Origin: Ascoidea rubescens DSM 1968
Taxonomy: Eukaryota > Ascomycota > Saccharomycetes > Ascoideales > Ascoideaceae
Direction of reading: 5' to 3'
Assembly: GCF_001661345.1 (NCBI RefSeq)
Contig: NW_017962923.1
Location: forward strand, 62,001 to 126,000
DNA: 64,000 nucleotides
The translations under genes and the position numbers were made by a program. The notes below the pieces were generated by a model. The model searched no databases and was not told the origin of the DNA. It saw only the letters and a list, made by a program, of their open reading frames with translations. Position 1 is the first letter of the stretch. The number at the start of each line of letters is the position of its first letter. Of the stretch, positions 51,701 to 61,245 are shown one piece after another.

Positions 51701-52159
51701 CGAGAGTTGCAGAATTCATTGAGAGAAAGAATTGAGTTTGCAGGAAGCACGATGAAAATGTACTGCTTAGATGCAGAGAGAGAGTTTTCTTATTCATTGC
51801 AACTAAGAGGATTTGAAGGTATTTTGAAGTTTGATCTTGAAAACGAGGAATTGCAAATGTTGGTCTCTACAAAGCCAGATGAAGAAGCAAGAAGGATCGA
51901 TTCGCTCTCAGGGGGAGAAAAATCTTTCACCCAAATTGCACTACTCTTGGCGATTTGGAAGCCTATGAAGTCGAGAATTAAAGGGCTAGACGAGTTTGAC
52001 GTGTTTATGGACAATGTGAACCGGAAAATAGCAACAAAGCTACTCTTGAACAACCTCAGCGACGGCAACCAATCCATTCTCATCAGTCCTCAGGACTACA
52101 GCAGCTTTGAGATGGGCGAAAACGTCGTGATCCACAAAATCAACAAAATCAGTGTGTGA
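48770..52159 (+). CDS. SMC6: Smc6, Smc5/6 complex ATPase
   Basis: The 1129-residue product from ATG 48770 has the full SMC plan. The N-terminal head opens with the Smc6-type IDEIILKNFMCHDHFSLKLGP. Walker A is GSNGSGKSA (about 124-132), followed by CLGAKAAVTNRGTSLKDLIKDG and DNPMTFLNQDAAKTFLQ. Long coiled coils flank a hinge at about 510-680. The C-terminal head has the signature LSGGEKSFTQIALLLAIW and the Walker B-region LDEFDVFMDNVNRKIA. It works in replication fork and recombination-intermediate processing. The coil sequence is extremely Lys/Glu/Asn-rich. Its kleisin partner NSE4 is 8 kb away. Confidence 0.95.
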   Translation: MSEDIFFTQRNNHINTDSVENTKNNSTQVNEYNETQFHSLPSFDKHLPMDIDDIEIINQNFDIDSQLTQSYKNSHQNDLYSFPNTNPQINGLTAGVIDEIILKNFMCHDHFSLKLGPKINFIIGSNGSGKSAILTAISICLGAKAAVTNRGTSLKDLIKDGKNVSRISIIFKNEGHEAYEFEKFGDRIVVDRIIKRDGKSSYSIKNFQNKIISTKKTKLDSILDSFNISIDNPMTFLNQDAAKTFLQTTNDHIKFNYFKKGILMETMTTNFILTSEHFNKISNDLQTLKLEILNLKSDCLAAMELFEKLNKSDDLIKQKRAFNGRLSWAEVLFNENLILKMRTQKTNIDSKVKLFELDVLKIKKNMSKFNQEIEIITQQLLHFDNKKKELLKFQNIIHEKRNNLLNNIQQIKDQASECENSIRKNVSEINNLNLRINNEQKKLDQINGGSREILLDRVNQLDNDNEKVLKQITDLQKEKMKVDEKQELIDSEFNKNIKDNIMKIKDLRNDIIKLNRLKTNSLEAYGDNISNLVNELKTGKKNRFIEKPIGPLGLYISVKQQYVTWTSILEVFLNKFLDSYLVENSNDQKEMNGLLQKYKINKQVIVRSNEKFTFRDGLPEKKYLTILDALKIENENVKYTLIDFLNVESTILVEDRNEGSKIIQERPINVKQALSLGVNGGIKMLINPVNNSFRSDPIYVNKSYLNKLGVDNSSIEKQNKVETSIKRLESEIANIEKDNQLIKDEYRKQLEKIKQDSRYLERKIFELKVENQKMEKEIYKLRNKIEENNDGFVLQTYIERRNLCENENEIFKQSIEGMKEEISKTEEKLLLVEEERNKLKRDILVVNEKIEGIKTENKKIRDKIEQSSYSQVELNERIEKGKSVLKKIENKISEVEEDTRLMIKNAEKWCKRNDVKDDIENESREEIERKLKKIEELIENNREKLGMSDEEIIENLKRKRDKYHQALKEFEETSIMYRELQNSLRERIEFAGSTMKMYCLDAEREFSYSLQLRGFEGILKFDLENEELQMLVSTKPDEEARRIDSLSGGEKSFTQIALLLAIWKPMKSRIKGLDEFDVFMDNVNRKIATKLLLNNLSDGNQSILISPQDYSSFEMGENVVIHKINKISV

Positions 52160-52495
52160 GCAGACCCAGAACGGTGGTTTTGCGAGGGGCGCCACTGCAG
52201 TGGTCTCGTTCTTCCCGGGGTTTGAGCCAAAGCCTGATCTGGCTGTAGTCTTATTCATCAATTAGCTAAGGTTTGTCCAGCTCTTTACTCTTCACCTCCA
52301 TCTTCACCTCCTCACCCTCACCTCCTCAAGCCTTTTAGCATCCTCTTCGCATTTTATGCTTTTTTCTACGACAGAGTTCTAAATAATTATTGGATACCCG
52401 TCTATCAATTTGTTTGCCATTTAATATTCTTTGCGCCTTTCCTCTTCGGTTTTTTTTTGATTTTTACTCAAGTCCGTTACTGGAATAGTATTCTC
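52160..52495. promoter_or_regulatory. SMC6 3' flank and promoter of Zn2Cys6 gene
   Basis: A GC-rich start (52160-52240) precedes a CT-rich leader (CTTCACCTCC motifs near 52290-52330). A short upstream open frame of eight codons lies at 52356-52382, ahead of the gene's ATG at 52496. Confidence 0.5.
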
Positions 52496-55400
52496 ATGCC
52501 TCCAGCCAATACCACCACTTCTGGTTCAATCCATGCCTCCTCATTGAATTTGCAAAACTCCAACGAAGCCTCTGTTCGACCTGCTTCTTCCATTTCCCTT
52601 ACAAACAACATCTATAATACTCATAGTCTCCCTCTGGACCTGAGAGAAAATGACGATGAGAAATCAAGGCAGATTAAATTGAATTTACAGCTACCGCCTG
52701 TGAAGCATAGACCAAATGCAAAACACGTTAGTAGAGCTTGTTTACAATGCAGAGCAAGGCATTTAAGATGCGATGGAAATCTACCGATTTGTGGAAGATG
52801 TTCTAAATCTGACAAAACATGCACCTATGTTAAATCTCACCGGGGTGGTTCCAGAAGAAGAAAAAGACAGAAAAACAACAATATCTCCACTCATGACACT
52901 AATGACAATGCCAGCGATGATATTGCTGTTGCAATCAATGGAAATCTAATTGAAGCGAAAGAGATGTCAATTACTCCTCTGGAATCCAACACTGAGATTG
53001 ATTTCAATAAATTTTCCAAGAATTTATCCTTTGATCAAATGCTAAAGATGCCCTGTGTGACTGGAGCCACCAATGAACCTTGTCCTACTTCTAATTGTCC
53101 TGTATTTGATCATTCCACTAACTCGCAGGTTAGAGATTTCGATTTACCTTGCCTAAAAAGAGATTCAAACAACAAAGTCACCAGTGTAGAATTTCCTGGT
53201 TTTACAAACCCTTCTCAAAAAATTATATTGGATAGTCCTATTGACGGGCATGACCTAGATTTACAGTTAGAAATACATAAAAGACTTCTTAAACATCCTT
53301 TATCTTCTTCCAATTCTTTCAGTGCAAAAAGCGAAAATTCTAATGAAAATTCAAATAAAAATTCAAATGAAAATTCTAATGACAATTTTAACGAAACTTT
53401 TAACGAGACTTTTAATGGCAATTTCAATCATGATTCTGAAAATTTGCTGAAAATTGACATTCTGTTATCCAGTATTTATTTTTCTACCAGTAATTTATTG
53501 GACTTTGGTATCGTGGACCAAAAATTAACCGTCCAGCTATACTACTCGAATTTTCATAACATTCATCCTTTTCTACCTCCAAAAGAAGTCTTTTTACAAA
53601 ATTTCAACAATATATCTTATAAAGATGATTTAATATTTGCCATGAAACTAATTATTGATGGCCAAACAACTTCAAAATATGCAAACTCCCCTAATTTAGT
53701 TTCAGATAGAGTGAATCAATGTTTACACTTAATCAATAAATCAACTTATGACTCAGATCTAATAGCTTTGCAAGCTTTGCTATTGTTATCTTTAGTCGCT
53801 CATATTTCTTCCCTACATGACTTAAGCCGGTACTTAAGAGAAAAGTGCGTCAAGTTTGCTGTTGATTTAGAACTCAATTACATCGATAAGGAGCACCTTC
53901 AATTGAAGCCTGATACCAACAATTTAAATAATCCTAATCAAACTTGGGACGCATTATCAATCAGAAATAGTGTCGATCATGGGAATGATAATGAAAGCTC
54001 TATATATAATAACAATATTGGTATATCTAAAAATAAATTCAGTGGTTTCGCAGGGTCAATGAATATGACACCAACCAGTTCAGATGAAGCTTGTTCTCCT
54101 GAAATACAACAAAAACTCAGAATTTTTGATTCCCAACGTCTAAAGAACATTCCTTGTGAAGCGCTAATAGATTCTGCTAGAAGGTTGTTTTGGGAGTTAT
54201 ATATGCTTGATATCTGCATTGGTTCGGCAGATGGAAAAACTTTATCAAAGTTGGCTTCCTTGCCTATATACGTTAACTACCCGAACCTACCAACACCAGA
54301 TCAGTTCGATTATAAAGGTCGTTCTGAAGCAACAAAATTAGTCAACGATGTTATTAGGATGAATATTGCTATAATAGAACAAAAACCTTTTAATTCATAT
54401 TTAATTCAGGCTACTGCTGCTCTAGGCAATTGGGAAATGAGATTAGAAGACCCGACTTTATTCCAGTCTCCATATCTAATCAATGAGTTTGGTGAAATCA
54501 ATGAAGGTGTTCATCAAGCCATTATAATGTTTCACTATGCCAACATATTTCTACACCGTCCATTTTCTTATCTTTGGAAAACTGAAGTTCCAAAAATCCC
54601 TCGATGTACCAACTTGGACTCCTCAGACTCAATGGTGTACCCTGATAAAATAGCATCGAGAAAGATAATTGAAACGAGAAAAACTATTGATGCTGCTAAC
54701 TCAATTGTGAAACTATTAATAGATACCAATGCTTCAAAAATCAATAAAAGAACTCCATTATTTGCTTGCTCGTTAGCATCTGCTAGTTTGGTTCATCTAA
54801 GCGCTTACATTTGGGTTGGCTCGATTCTAGATGGTGCTCAAAACAGAAGTGCTAACCCAATTTTAAATTTTGATAGATCTGAATTGAAGCTTTATGGAGA
54901 ATATATCAAATTAGAGTTAATTGGAATATATTCTATATCAAAGCACTGGCATTTATCGTGGAAGTTGGCGCTTCACATTAGAGATTGCATTAAAAAACTC
55001 ACGCCTATCTTATATGAAACCTTAAAAGAATCGTTGCCTTCTTCATTAGTGCAAAACTCTTTGAAATCTGTGCCACTGGCATCATCTTCTGTGACGGCTT
55101 CAACAAATCAAAGTGAAAGTGACACGAAACGATTACCCACAAGCTCGGACTTTCAATTAAATTTAAACCAATATTCCTCTGTTTCAATGGCAAACAATTC
55201 AGATAATAATAACTCTACAAATAGTTTTATATTCAACGATATTAGCTCGCTGAACAACACAAGCATACCCCAAACTTTCATGAATCCTAAAGATTCATTA
55301 TTTTCTACAAACAATAGTAATAGTGATTCATTCGATAATAACAGCGACCACAGTAGAACAAATAAAGATAGTGTGCAATCAAATAGTAATACAAATAGTA

Positions 55401-55576
55401 ATACAAATAGTAACAATTTTGAAGGGAATATAAATGAATTTATGGACAATTCTATATTTAATATTGAAACAATCAATAATTTTGAGCCTTTGTCACCAAT
55501 ATCAGAGACTGGGTGTGACTGGATTGATAAAAATATTTTTGACCATTCAGAATTGAATTTTGAATTTGATTTGTAG
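52496..55576 (+). CDS. Zn(II)2Cys6 transcription factor
   Basis: The 1026-residue product has a zinc cluster at about residues 82-109: CLQCRARHLRCDGNLPICGRCSKSDKTC, spacing C-x2-C-x6-C-x6-C-x2-C-x6-C. A basic linker (RGGSRRRKRQK) follows, probably a nuclear localisation signal. The centre (about 320-840) looks like the fungal transcription-factor middle homology region: YYSNFHNIHPFLPPKEVF, SARRLFWELYMLDICIG, FHYANIFLHRPFSYLW. The C-terminal 170 residues are Ser/Asn-rich and acidic, a likely activation region. An imperfect Asn-Ser/Asn-Glu repeat lies near 285-310. I cannot assign a specific ortholog or target genes. The ATG at 52496 is the first in frame. Confidence 0.82.
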   Translation: MPPANTTTSGSIHASSLNLQNSNEASVRPASSISLTNNIYNTHSLPLDLRENDDEKSRQIKLNLQLPPVKHRPNAKHVSRACLQCRARHLRCDGNLPICGRCSKSDKTCTYVKSHRGGSRRRKRQKNNNISTHDTNDNASDDIAVAINGNLIEAKEMSITPLESNTEIDFNKFSKNLSFDQMLKMPCVTGATNEPCPTSNCPVFDHSTNSQVRDFDLPCLKRDSNNKVTSVEFPGFTNPSQKIILDSPIDGHDLDLQLEIHKRLLKHPLSSSNSFSAKSENSNENSNKNSNENSNDNFNETFNETFNGNFNHDSENLLKIDILLSSIYFSTSNLLDFGIVDQKLTVQLYYSNFHNIHPFLPPKEVFLQNFNNISYKDDLIFAMKLIIDGQTTSKYANSPNLVSDRVNQCLHLINKSTYDSDLIALQALLLLSLVAHISSLHDLSRYLREKCVKFAVDLELNYIDKEHLQLKPDTNNLNNPNQTWDALSIRNSVDHGNDNESSIYNNNIGISKNKFSGFAGSMNMTPTSSDEACSPEIQQKLRIFDSQRLKNIPCEALIDSARRLFWELYMLDICIGSADGKTLSKLASLPIYVNYPNLPTPDQFDYKGRSEATKLVNDVIRMNIAIIEQKPFNSYLIQATAALGNWEMRLEDPTLFQSPYLINEFGEINEGVHQAIIMFHYANIFLHRPFSYLWKTEVPKIPRCTNLDSSDSMVYPDKIASRKIIETRKTIDAANSIVKLLIDTNASKINKRTPLFACSLASASLVHLSAYIWVGSILDGAQNRSANPILNFDRSELKLYGEYIKLELIGIYSISKHWHLSWKLALHIRDCIKKLTPILYETLKESLPSSLVQNSLKSVPLASSSVTASTNQSESDTKRLPTSSDFQLNLNQYSSVSMANNSDNNNSTNSFIFNDISSLNNTSIPQTFMNPKDSLFSTNNSNSDSFDNNSDHSRTNKDSVQSNSNTNSNTNSNNFEGNINEFMDNSIFNIETINNFEPLSPISETGCDWIDKNIFDHSELNFEFDL

Positions 55577-55736
55577 TATACTCATATTGAGCACATATTA
55601 TAGAATACTATTATTTTAAAAACTTCCTAACACCTTTCTATACATTAATATATTTTTCTTTTAGCGTTTTCTATATTCTGTATTTTTTTATTTAAAAATA
55701 TACAGCTTAATTCGGCCTTATTTTTTATTTCTGTAC

Positions 55737-56414
55737 TTATAATCTACCAAGAGCTAGATAACTATAAGGAAAATAGAAAAGAATTAAAGCTTTGATAAAG
55801 TCTGCCAAATTCGTGTTCGAAATAAATTGAAGAGACAACATTAATAAAACAATTTCAGAAAATTTTTGCAAAGGAAAAATAAAAAATATTTTATATTTTC
55901 TAAAACAATTAACCCATGACAGGTTAAAAAGAAACTTGAAATAATTGATTGTTTCATCAAAACTGTAAGAAAAAATCAACAAAGAGTAACTCCAATGTCT
56001 TGTAATCCTTTTATAGTTAATTAATACTACCCAGATAATGAACATTAAATTTAAAAACTTGAAAATTTTAAAGAATATTCTGCTCTTCCTGATTTTCAAA
56101 ATGGAAAAGGAAAATAGTACTTCCGACAAAGTGGAAATTGTAGCAACAACATGAAAAAAATCAGATATTCCTCCAGGTAGAAACTTTCTTCCAACCAAAG
56201 GCAATAAAATCAATAACCTAGATAAAACACAAAACCACAAAAAAAAGAACACCATATTATTAAAGAAAACTAATCGCTGAGTAAATTTAATTTCCAGTTG
56301 CTTTTTTTTCCGAAGATGAGCTGGGTTCCTCGATTGAATTTTGAATTCTGCATGTTGAAGATAATCAGCGGTAATTGGATTTTGAGAAGAATCTGGAAAG
56401 GAAGCAAAGCTCAT
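55737..56414 (-). CDS. Divergent 3-hydroxyacyl-CoA dehydratase-like (Phs1/HACD) membrane protein
   Basis: The 225-residue, multi-membrane protein follows the Phs1 plan. FHVVATISTLSEVLFSFSILKIR parallels the ATLVQCGAIIEIINSFLGVVRS segment of Phs1. SYSFDETINYFKFLF parallels AWSITEIVRYLYYFF. RKYKIFFIFPLQKFSEIVLLM parallels the catalytic segment RYNLFWILYPTGVASELRIIY. Phs1 dehydrates 3-hydroxyacyl-CoA in very-long-chain fatty acid elongation in the ER. In the catalytic segment the essential Tyr (149 in yeast) is Phe and Gly152 is Gln, while Glu156 is kept. It may be an inactive or altered paralog; a normal PHS1 should exist elsewhere, as it is essential. Head-to-head with the RPS31 region; converges with the Zn2Cys6 gene. 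Confidence 0.6.
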   Translation of the reverse strand: MSFASFPDSSQNPITADYLQHAEFKIQSRNPAHLRKKKQLEIKFTQRLVFFNNMVFFFLWFCVLSRLLILLPLVGRKFLPGGISDFFHVVATISTLSEVLFSFSILKIRKSRIFFKIFKFLNLMFIIWVVLINYKRITRHWSYSLLIFSYSFDETINYFKFLFNLSWVNCFRKYKIFFIFPLQKFSEIVLLMLSLQFISNTNLADFIKALILFYFPYSYLALGRL

Positions 56415-57302
56415 TTATTTGGTTGATTGTTGATTGTTGTTAATTTTCAAATATTAACTGAGTTCAATGTTGATGCCTAATCTTTTCACCAAGTTGAAAT
56501 ACGGTGGTTGTTTATCTTTACAAATGTCTCGACTAAGGTTTTTAGCACCTGACCTTATTTCCAATGAGAAGGACCCATTCAGTTTGAAAGTGGAAAAAAA
56601 ACAAAAGCACCTTCTGATAATGTCCAGCTTGTGTGGCCCAAAAAAAAAGAGTATCAGACAATTCAATTAGGCTAAGATAATATTTGGATTACGTGCTTTG
56701 AGACCTCTGAAGACCTCTGAAAAACCAGTTTTGGTTTTTCAACCACAAAAATTGCTGATAATGTTCAGTTCTCAAGAAGCATACGGGCTGCATCTTATCT
56801 GTTTTTTTCGCAAAACCAAACTGAGGCTGAAATGCCATCAGTATCAGATCAAAGCTATTCAACATACGTCAAAATAACATATCGAGATAACTAGATATAA
56901 TCGGTAGGAGAATATTCTATTTATATTTGATTTTTTTGATTTGATTGAAAATTAATATGGCCAGTTTAGTTATTAAAAGAAAATATTAAAAATGTAAAAC
57001 TTAGGGGAATTAGAAAAAATATAGTATAATATATGCACAAAATCTAAAGAAAAGAAACTAATTGGCTGAAATGATGGTCTAGTAAAAACCTGAAAACATT
57101 TTTTATAAGTTTGTTTTGGCAACCATGATCTAATAAACACAAAAAGTATTTTCGTGTTGTCTGGTTGGATTACAATATTTTTTTACAAAGCACAGATCGA
57201 AAACCATTGGCTTTAGAACTTTTTTTGAGTTTGGACAATGGTTTTACCATAATGACTGAAGAAAGAACCCAGTGTGGTGGTGCTCAAAGATTTAGCATAC
57301 TA

Positions 57303-57328
57303 TTAGGGCTATAACACTATATAGCCCT
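57303..57328. promoter_or_regulatory. Tbf1-type palindrome upstream of RPS31
   Basis: TTAGGG at 57303-57308 starts a perfect 9-bp inverted repeat, AGGGCTATA (57305-57313) and TATAGCCCT (57320-57328), with a 6-bp spacer. Palindromes of this AGGGCTATAGCCCT type are Tbf1-linked sites in ribosomal protein and rDNA promoters of Candida-type yeasts (from memory of the literature). It lies about 220 bp before the start codon. Confidence 0.7.
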
Positions 57329-57365
57329 GGTTATTTTCACATGCTTCAACGTTTCAAATGAAAAG

Positions 57366-57372
57366 TGTGACT
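57366..57372. promoter_or_regulatory. HomolD-like box
   Basis: TGTGACT, similar to the HomolD box (reverse complement CAGTCACA) seen in ribosomal protein promoters of fungi outside Saccharomyces. It lies 38 bp downstream of the palindrome and about 175 bp before the RPS31 start. Confidence 0.45.
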
Positions 57373-57510
57373 TGCGAAGCGGACCAGCCCAGCTCTGACT
57401 ACCGGCTTTTCGAGCGAGATTGTGATAACAGCAAGTTGGAAAATAAAATCTGTAGCTGCTAATCTTCTTCTACCTCTTGATATAATTCAGCACAAATAAT
57501 TCTTGGTTAG

Positions 57511-58005
<495 letters not shown>

Positions 58006-58597
58006 AATAGTTGTTGAACTAAACATTTAAATTATTTACATGTTATATATTTTGACTGTTTGTAATTTATATAATTTTCTTTAACATAGGATTTGTTTCT
58101 TGCAACTTATAATTTCAAAAATGTAAAATATAGAAAAAGTGATATCTACTGGTAAATATCAGTTTCAATCTTACAGAGTTTTCAATTAAGTTAGAGCTAT
58201 GACAAATAATAGTAGATATGTAGCAAACCACATTGTATATTATAAGATTTATATTGTTAATATATACAGGAAACACCATTAGGTTTTTTTTTTGCTTTAT
58301 GATTTTAGAAAAACAAAAAAGAAAAAAAAAGAAATCAAAAAAAAATATTCTTTTAGATGCTAACAGTAAAGAACACAAAAATAAATGAATAGAATATAAA
58401 ATTATAGAATAAACCGAAATCATGAGCGACCGATCAAAAAAGAACAAATTGAAAACGAATAAGCCAGAGAAAAAACACAGAAAAAAAATAAAAGGGCTTT
58501 TGATTAAATGCAAAAACAACAAAAATTTAAAATTAAGTTCTAATCTTTGATTTGAAAATAGAGAATATAATAACAGAAAGCATTTTGGTACATCTTA
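58006..58597. other. Convergent intergenic, RPS31 and UPS2
   Basis: AT-rich 3' flanks, with A-rich tracts near 58310-58350. Nothing else seen. Confidence 0.45.
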
Positions 58598-59140
58598 TTA
58601 TAATTTAGCGGGATTAGGTTTAATATTAGCTACCTGTTTGAGAATTTCATCAAATCCTGCTTTACCCAATTTGGAATTGGAATCAAACCTTTCAACACTC
58701 CAATCCTCAATTTTATTGCACAATTTTTTAAATGAAGCATATGCTGTGATTTGTGCTTCTTGTAAAAAAATTGTTTTGGTTAAAGGTTGAATAGGATCAG
58801 GTTTATAAATAACAGTTTCGTAAACTGATAATACTTTATTCATTGTCAAATTAATTGACCTCATGGTTAATTTTTGATTTTTTGGGTCGATTTCAGAAAT
58901 CTCTCTGACATAAGACTTGTCTTTTCCACCAACTAAAACTAGTAGCCATGAAGGAATTTGCTGCTGGCATGTTATCAATCTTTCAGTTCTTAGAATACCA
59001 GTTTGAGGATCTACTTCTCTTCTCAAAACATCAACTGCAACCACATGAGCAGATTTATTATTGGGGTACTTCTTCCAATTGGCAAAGGAAACCAAGTTCC
59101 ATGAATAATTAAAAGATTGTTGAGATTCAAATATCTTCAT
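58598..59140 (-). CDS. UPS2: PRELI/MSF1-family mitochondrial lipid transfer protein Ups2
   Basis: From ATG 59140 the product has 180 residues and starts MKIFESQQSFNYSWNLV, like yeast Ups2 MKLFQNSYDFNYPWDQV. Matches continue through NWKKYPNNKSAHVVAVDVLRRE, TERLITCQQQIPSWL, LTMRSINLTMNKVLSVYETV, FLQEAQITAYASFKKLCNKIEDWSVERF and KAGFDEIL. Ups2 with Mdm35 moves phosphatidylserine across the mitochondrial intermembrane space. The yeast protein has 230 residues; here the helical C-terminal tail after the PRELI domain is missing, similar to the shorter family members in other eukaryotes. The frame extends four codons upstream only through non-ATG codons. Confidence 0.9.
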   Translation of the reverse strand: MKIFESQQSFNYSWNLVSFANWKKYPNNKSAHVVAVDVLRREVDPQTGILRTERLITCQQQIPSWLLVLVGGKDKSYVREISEIDPKNQKLTMRSINLTMNKVLSVYETVIYKPDPIQPLTKTIFLQEAQITAYASFKKLCNKIEDWSVERFDSNSKLGKAGFDEILKQVANIKPNPAKL

Positions 59141-60117
59141 CTTCTGTTTCAATCTTCTGATTTTGTGTTTCTGTTCAAGTTTAAAAATAACAACTTTTGA
59201 ACAGTGCCTTTATATAACACCAATAATAAAAGTTTTGAGTGAAAAAGATCCAGAAGATATTTTTTTCAGTGAAATAACCTCTCTTATCATAAACAAAATA
59301 AAATAAAAAACAAAAACATCTTTTCTGCGCAGACCAGAAAAAAGAAGTAAAATTTGTCACCAGAAGTTCTGCGTATTCGGCGACAGGTTCTCATCCAGCC
59401 GGCTTGGGGGCTGCTTAATGACCAATGAATGCAGCAGCCAATCAGCGTGCTGGAAACAGTCATTGTACTATCACATGTAATTACGGTCGACGTTATGTAA
59501 GCATGCGTGACGCTCATTTGAATGGTTGCTTCGGTTCACCACAAATCGTTTCTTCTCTTCTCGTCCTTATCTTCTAGCATAGATACTATTGTTCGAGTAC
59601 CACAACTATCTTGTGAGAATCGCAAAATCCAAACCTAATTTTACTTAATGAATAAGACCCACAAAATGCTTTGCCGACCTAACAAAATTTATACTATTTG
59701 GTGTGCATTCTTTTTTCATTGAGCATTTCTCAATTGCCAACAGTAAACAATCAGTATTGAATAGTGGGTCTGAAAATATGTCAAGTATAGTCCTGATATA
59801 TATTTATCACGTGAGCTATTAAGTGTTTTGAAACGTCGCAGCAAGTGACTGATTTTGGCCAGTTCTATTCATACAAGTTTTGTTTATTCAAAAAGTGATT
59901 TTATATCACGTTCTTTTAAATATATCTCATTTTTATCACTCTTACATGCGCTTGCTCACTGTTTTTTGTTTGAAAAACCTATTCATATTGAGATCCAAAA
60001 ATTGTCTTGTCAATTGGCATGCTTTTGACAAAAAATTTCTTCATAGACACCTCTCAAGATTATGAACATGGAAAGAATCATCGTAAATTTGTTCCACAAT
60101 AACTATAATATTCATTC
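59141..60117. promoter_or_regulatory. Divergent spacer, UPS2 and coiled-coil gene
   Basis: A less AT-rich block lies at 59370-59510, a CACGTG at 59808-59813 and an upstream open frame at 60062-60121 (listed separately). No other gene seen. Confidence 0.5.
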
Positions 60118-60121
60118 ATGA
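60062..60121 (+). other. Upstream open reading frame overlapping the next gene's start
   Basis: ATG at 60062 opens 19 codons (with a second in-frame ATG at 60068) and stops at TGA 60119-60121. The stop overlaps the main ATG at 60118-60120 in an ATGA arrangement, which is the classic layout for termination followed by reinitiation. Whether the transcript begins upstream of it is not known. Confidence 0.6.
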
Positions 60122-61035
60122 CAATTGCAAATACTCAAAACAACAATAATAATATTGACTGCAATAACATCGGTATTAAAAATACCAAGATTGCTGTCTC
60201 TGAAGTCAAACCACCAGAATTTCATTCAGTGAGTCCCAAAGAAAATGATGCATTTATTGAGGATTTTCTTCAACTAGACCAACCGTTAATCGATGATATT
60301 AGTTCTAAAAAAAGGGAATATAGCCAAATCTGTCTGGATGATGAGAACATTGATTTATTTTTAAAACAATTTGATGAAATAATGCAGGGAAACAATACAT
60401 TTGTTCATGGCACCAACAAATCTTCATCTGAGAATAGTTTTTCTTCACAATCTCAAGATCCCTTATTATTTATGTCCAATAATAATGAATCTTTGGCTCA
60501 AACTCCCTTATCTTCAATATTTTCCAATCTTGATCGAAAAAATGTTGATATCGATGCATATAAAAATTTGCTAAAAAACTACAACAGATTGAGATCAAAA
60601 TTGGTGAATCAAAATAAAATTATAGTTACATATGATAAGCTAAAAGAATCATATTTGCATATATATAATAGTTTTCTAATTGTCATTGATGCATTGAATA
60701 TTAATGAGAAAAAAAGAATACAACTACAAAGAGAAAATGATGAGTTAAAAGATTTTGTTTCTAGCAAAAGTGACTGCTCATACTATTTGGACAATCCAGG
60801 GTACAAAGATTATATCTTAGAACAAAAAGAAAAACTCAAAATTTTGAGGATGAAAAATAATAAAAACAAAATAAGTAAAATCGATAATAACAGAGTTTCT
60901 AAAAGAAAAAGACCAGCTTCCGAAAAATTCTCAAAATCTGAACATTTTGAAACAATTAATTTGGAAAAGAATGGAAACCACAATGAGAATGAACTTTTAT
61001 ATCAATCTTTATATGATTATTGTAGAAGTATATAG
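60118..61035 (+). CDS. Unrecognised acidic and coiled-coil protein
   Basis: I do not recognise this 305-residue protein. Residues 40-90 are acidic with hydrophobic spacing (DAFIEDFLQLDQPLIDDI, then DDENIDLFLKQFDEIM), which resembles an activation domain or short binding motifs. Residues 145-215 form a helical, probably coiled-coil segment (YKNLLKNYNRLRSKLVNQNKIIV, then NEKKRIQLQRENDELKDFV). A basic stretch (SKRKRPASEKFSK) near 255 may be a nuclear localisation signal. Its start codon overlaps the stop of a 19-codon uORF. A nuclear regulator is a guess. Converges with BIO2 (210 bp between stops). Confidence 0.55.
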   Translation: MTIANTQNNNNNIDCNNIGIKNTKIAVSEVKPPEFHSVSPKENDAFIEDFLQLDQPLIDDISSKKREYSQICLDDENIDLFLKQFDEIMQGNNTFVHGTNKSSSENSFSSQSQDPLLFMSNNNESLAQTPLSSIFSNLDRKNVDIDAYKNLLKNYNRLRSKLVNQNKIIVTYDKLKESYLHIYNSFLIVIDALNINEKKRIQLQRENDELKDFVSSKSDCSYYLDNPGYKDYILEQKEKLKILRMKNNKNKISKIDNNRVSKRKRPASEKFSKSEHFETINLEKNGNHNENELLYQSLYDYCRSI

Positions 61036-61245
61036 ATATATATGTATTATAATTGAATTATATAGTTGAATAATGGTAATTGGATTTTTATCGATTATTT
61101 AAATATTTTTTTTTTTTTTGTATTTATTTTTTCGTTATTTTTTGACTTTTTAAGAAAAAAACATTATCCAGAAAAGCATTATATATTTAATATTATATAT
61201 ATTCAGTCAGTCATAAGGATGAAAAATCAATCTTTTATCTCTCTT

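Noticed and set aside
56454-56670. Two opposing 70-codon frames upstream of the HACD-like gene
   Set aside because: They overlap antisense to each other with no recognisable protein feature; the minus-strand one is likely promoter sequence.
58115-58522. 135-codon minus-strand frame between RPS31 and UPS2
   Set aside because: It arises from A-rich 3' flank; Phe/Ile/Leu low complexity and no family resemblance.
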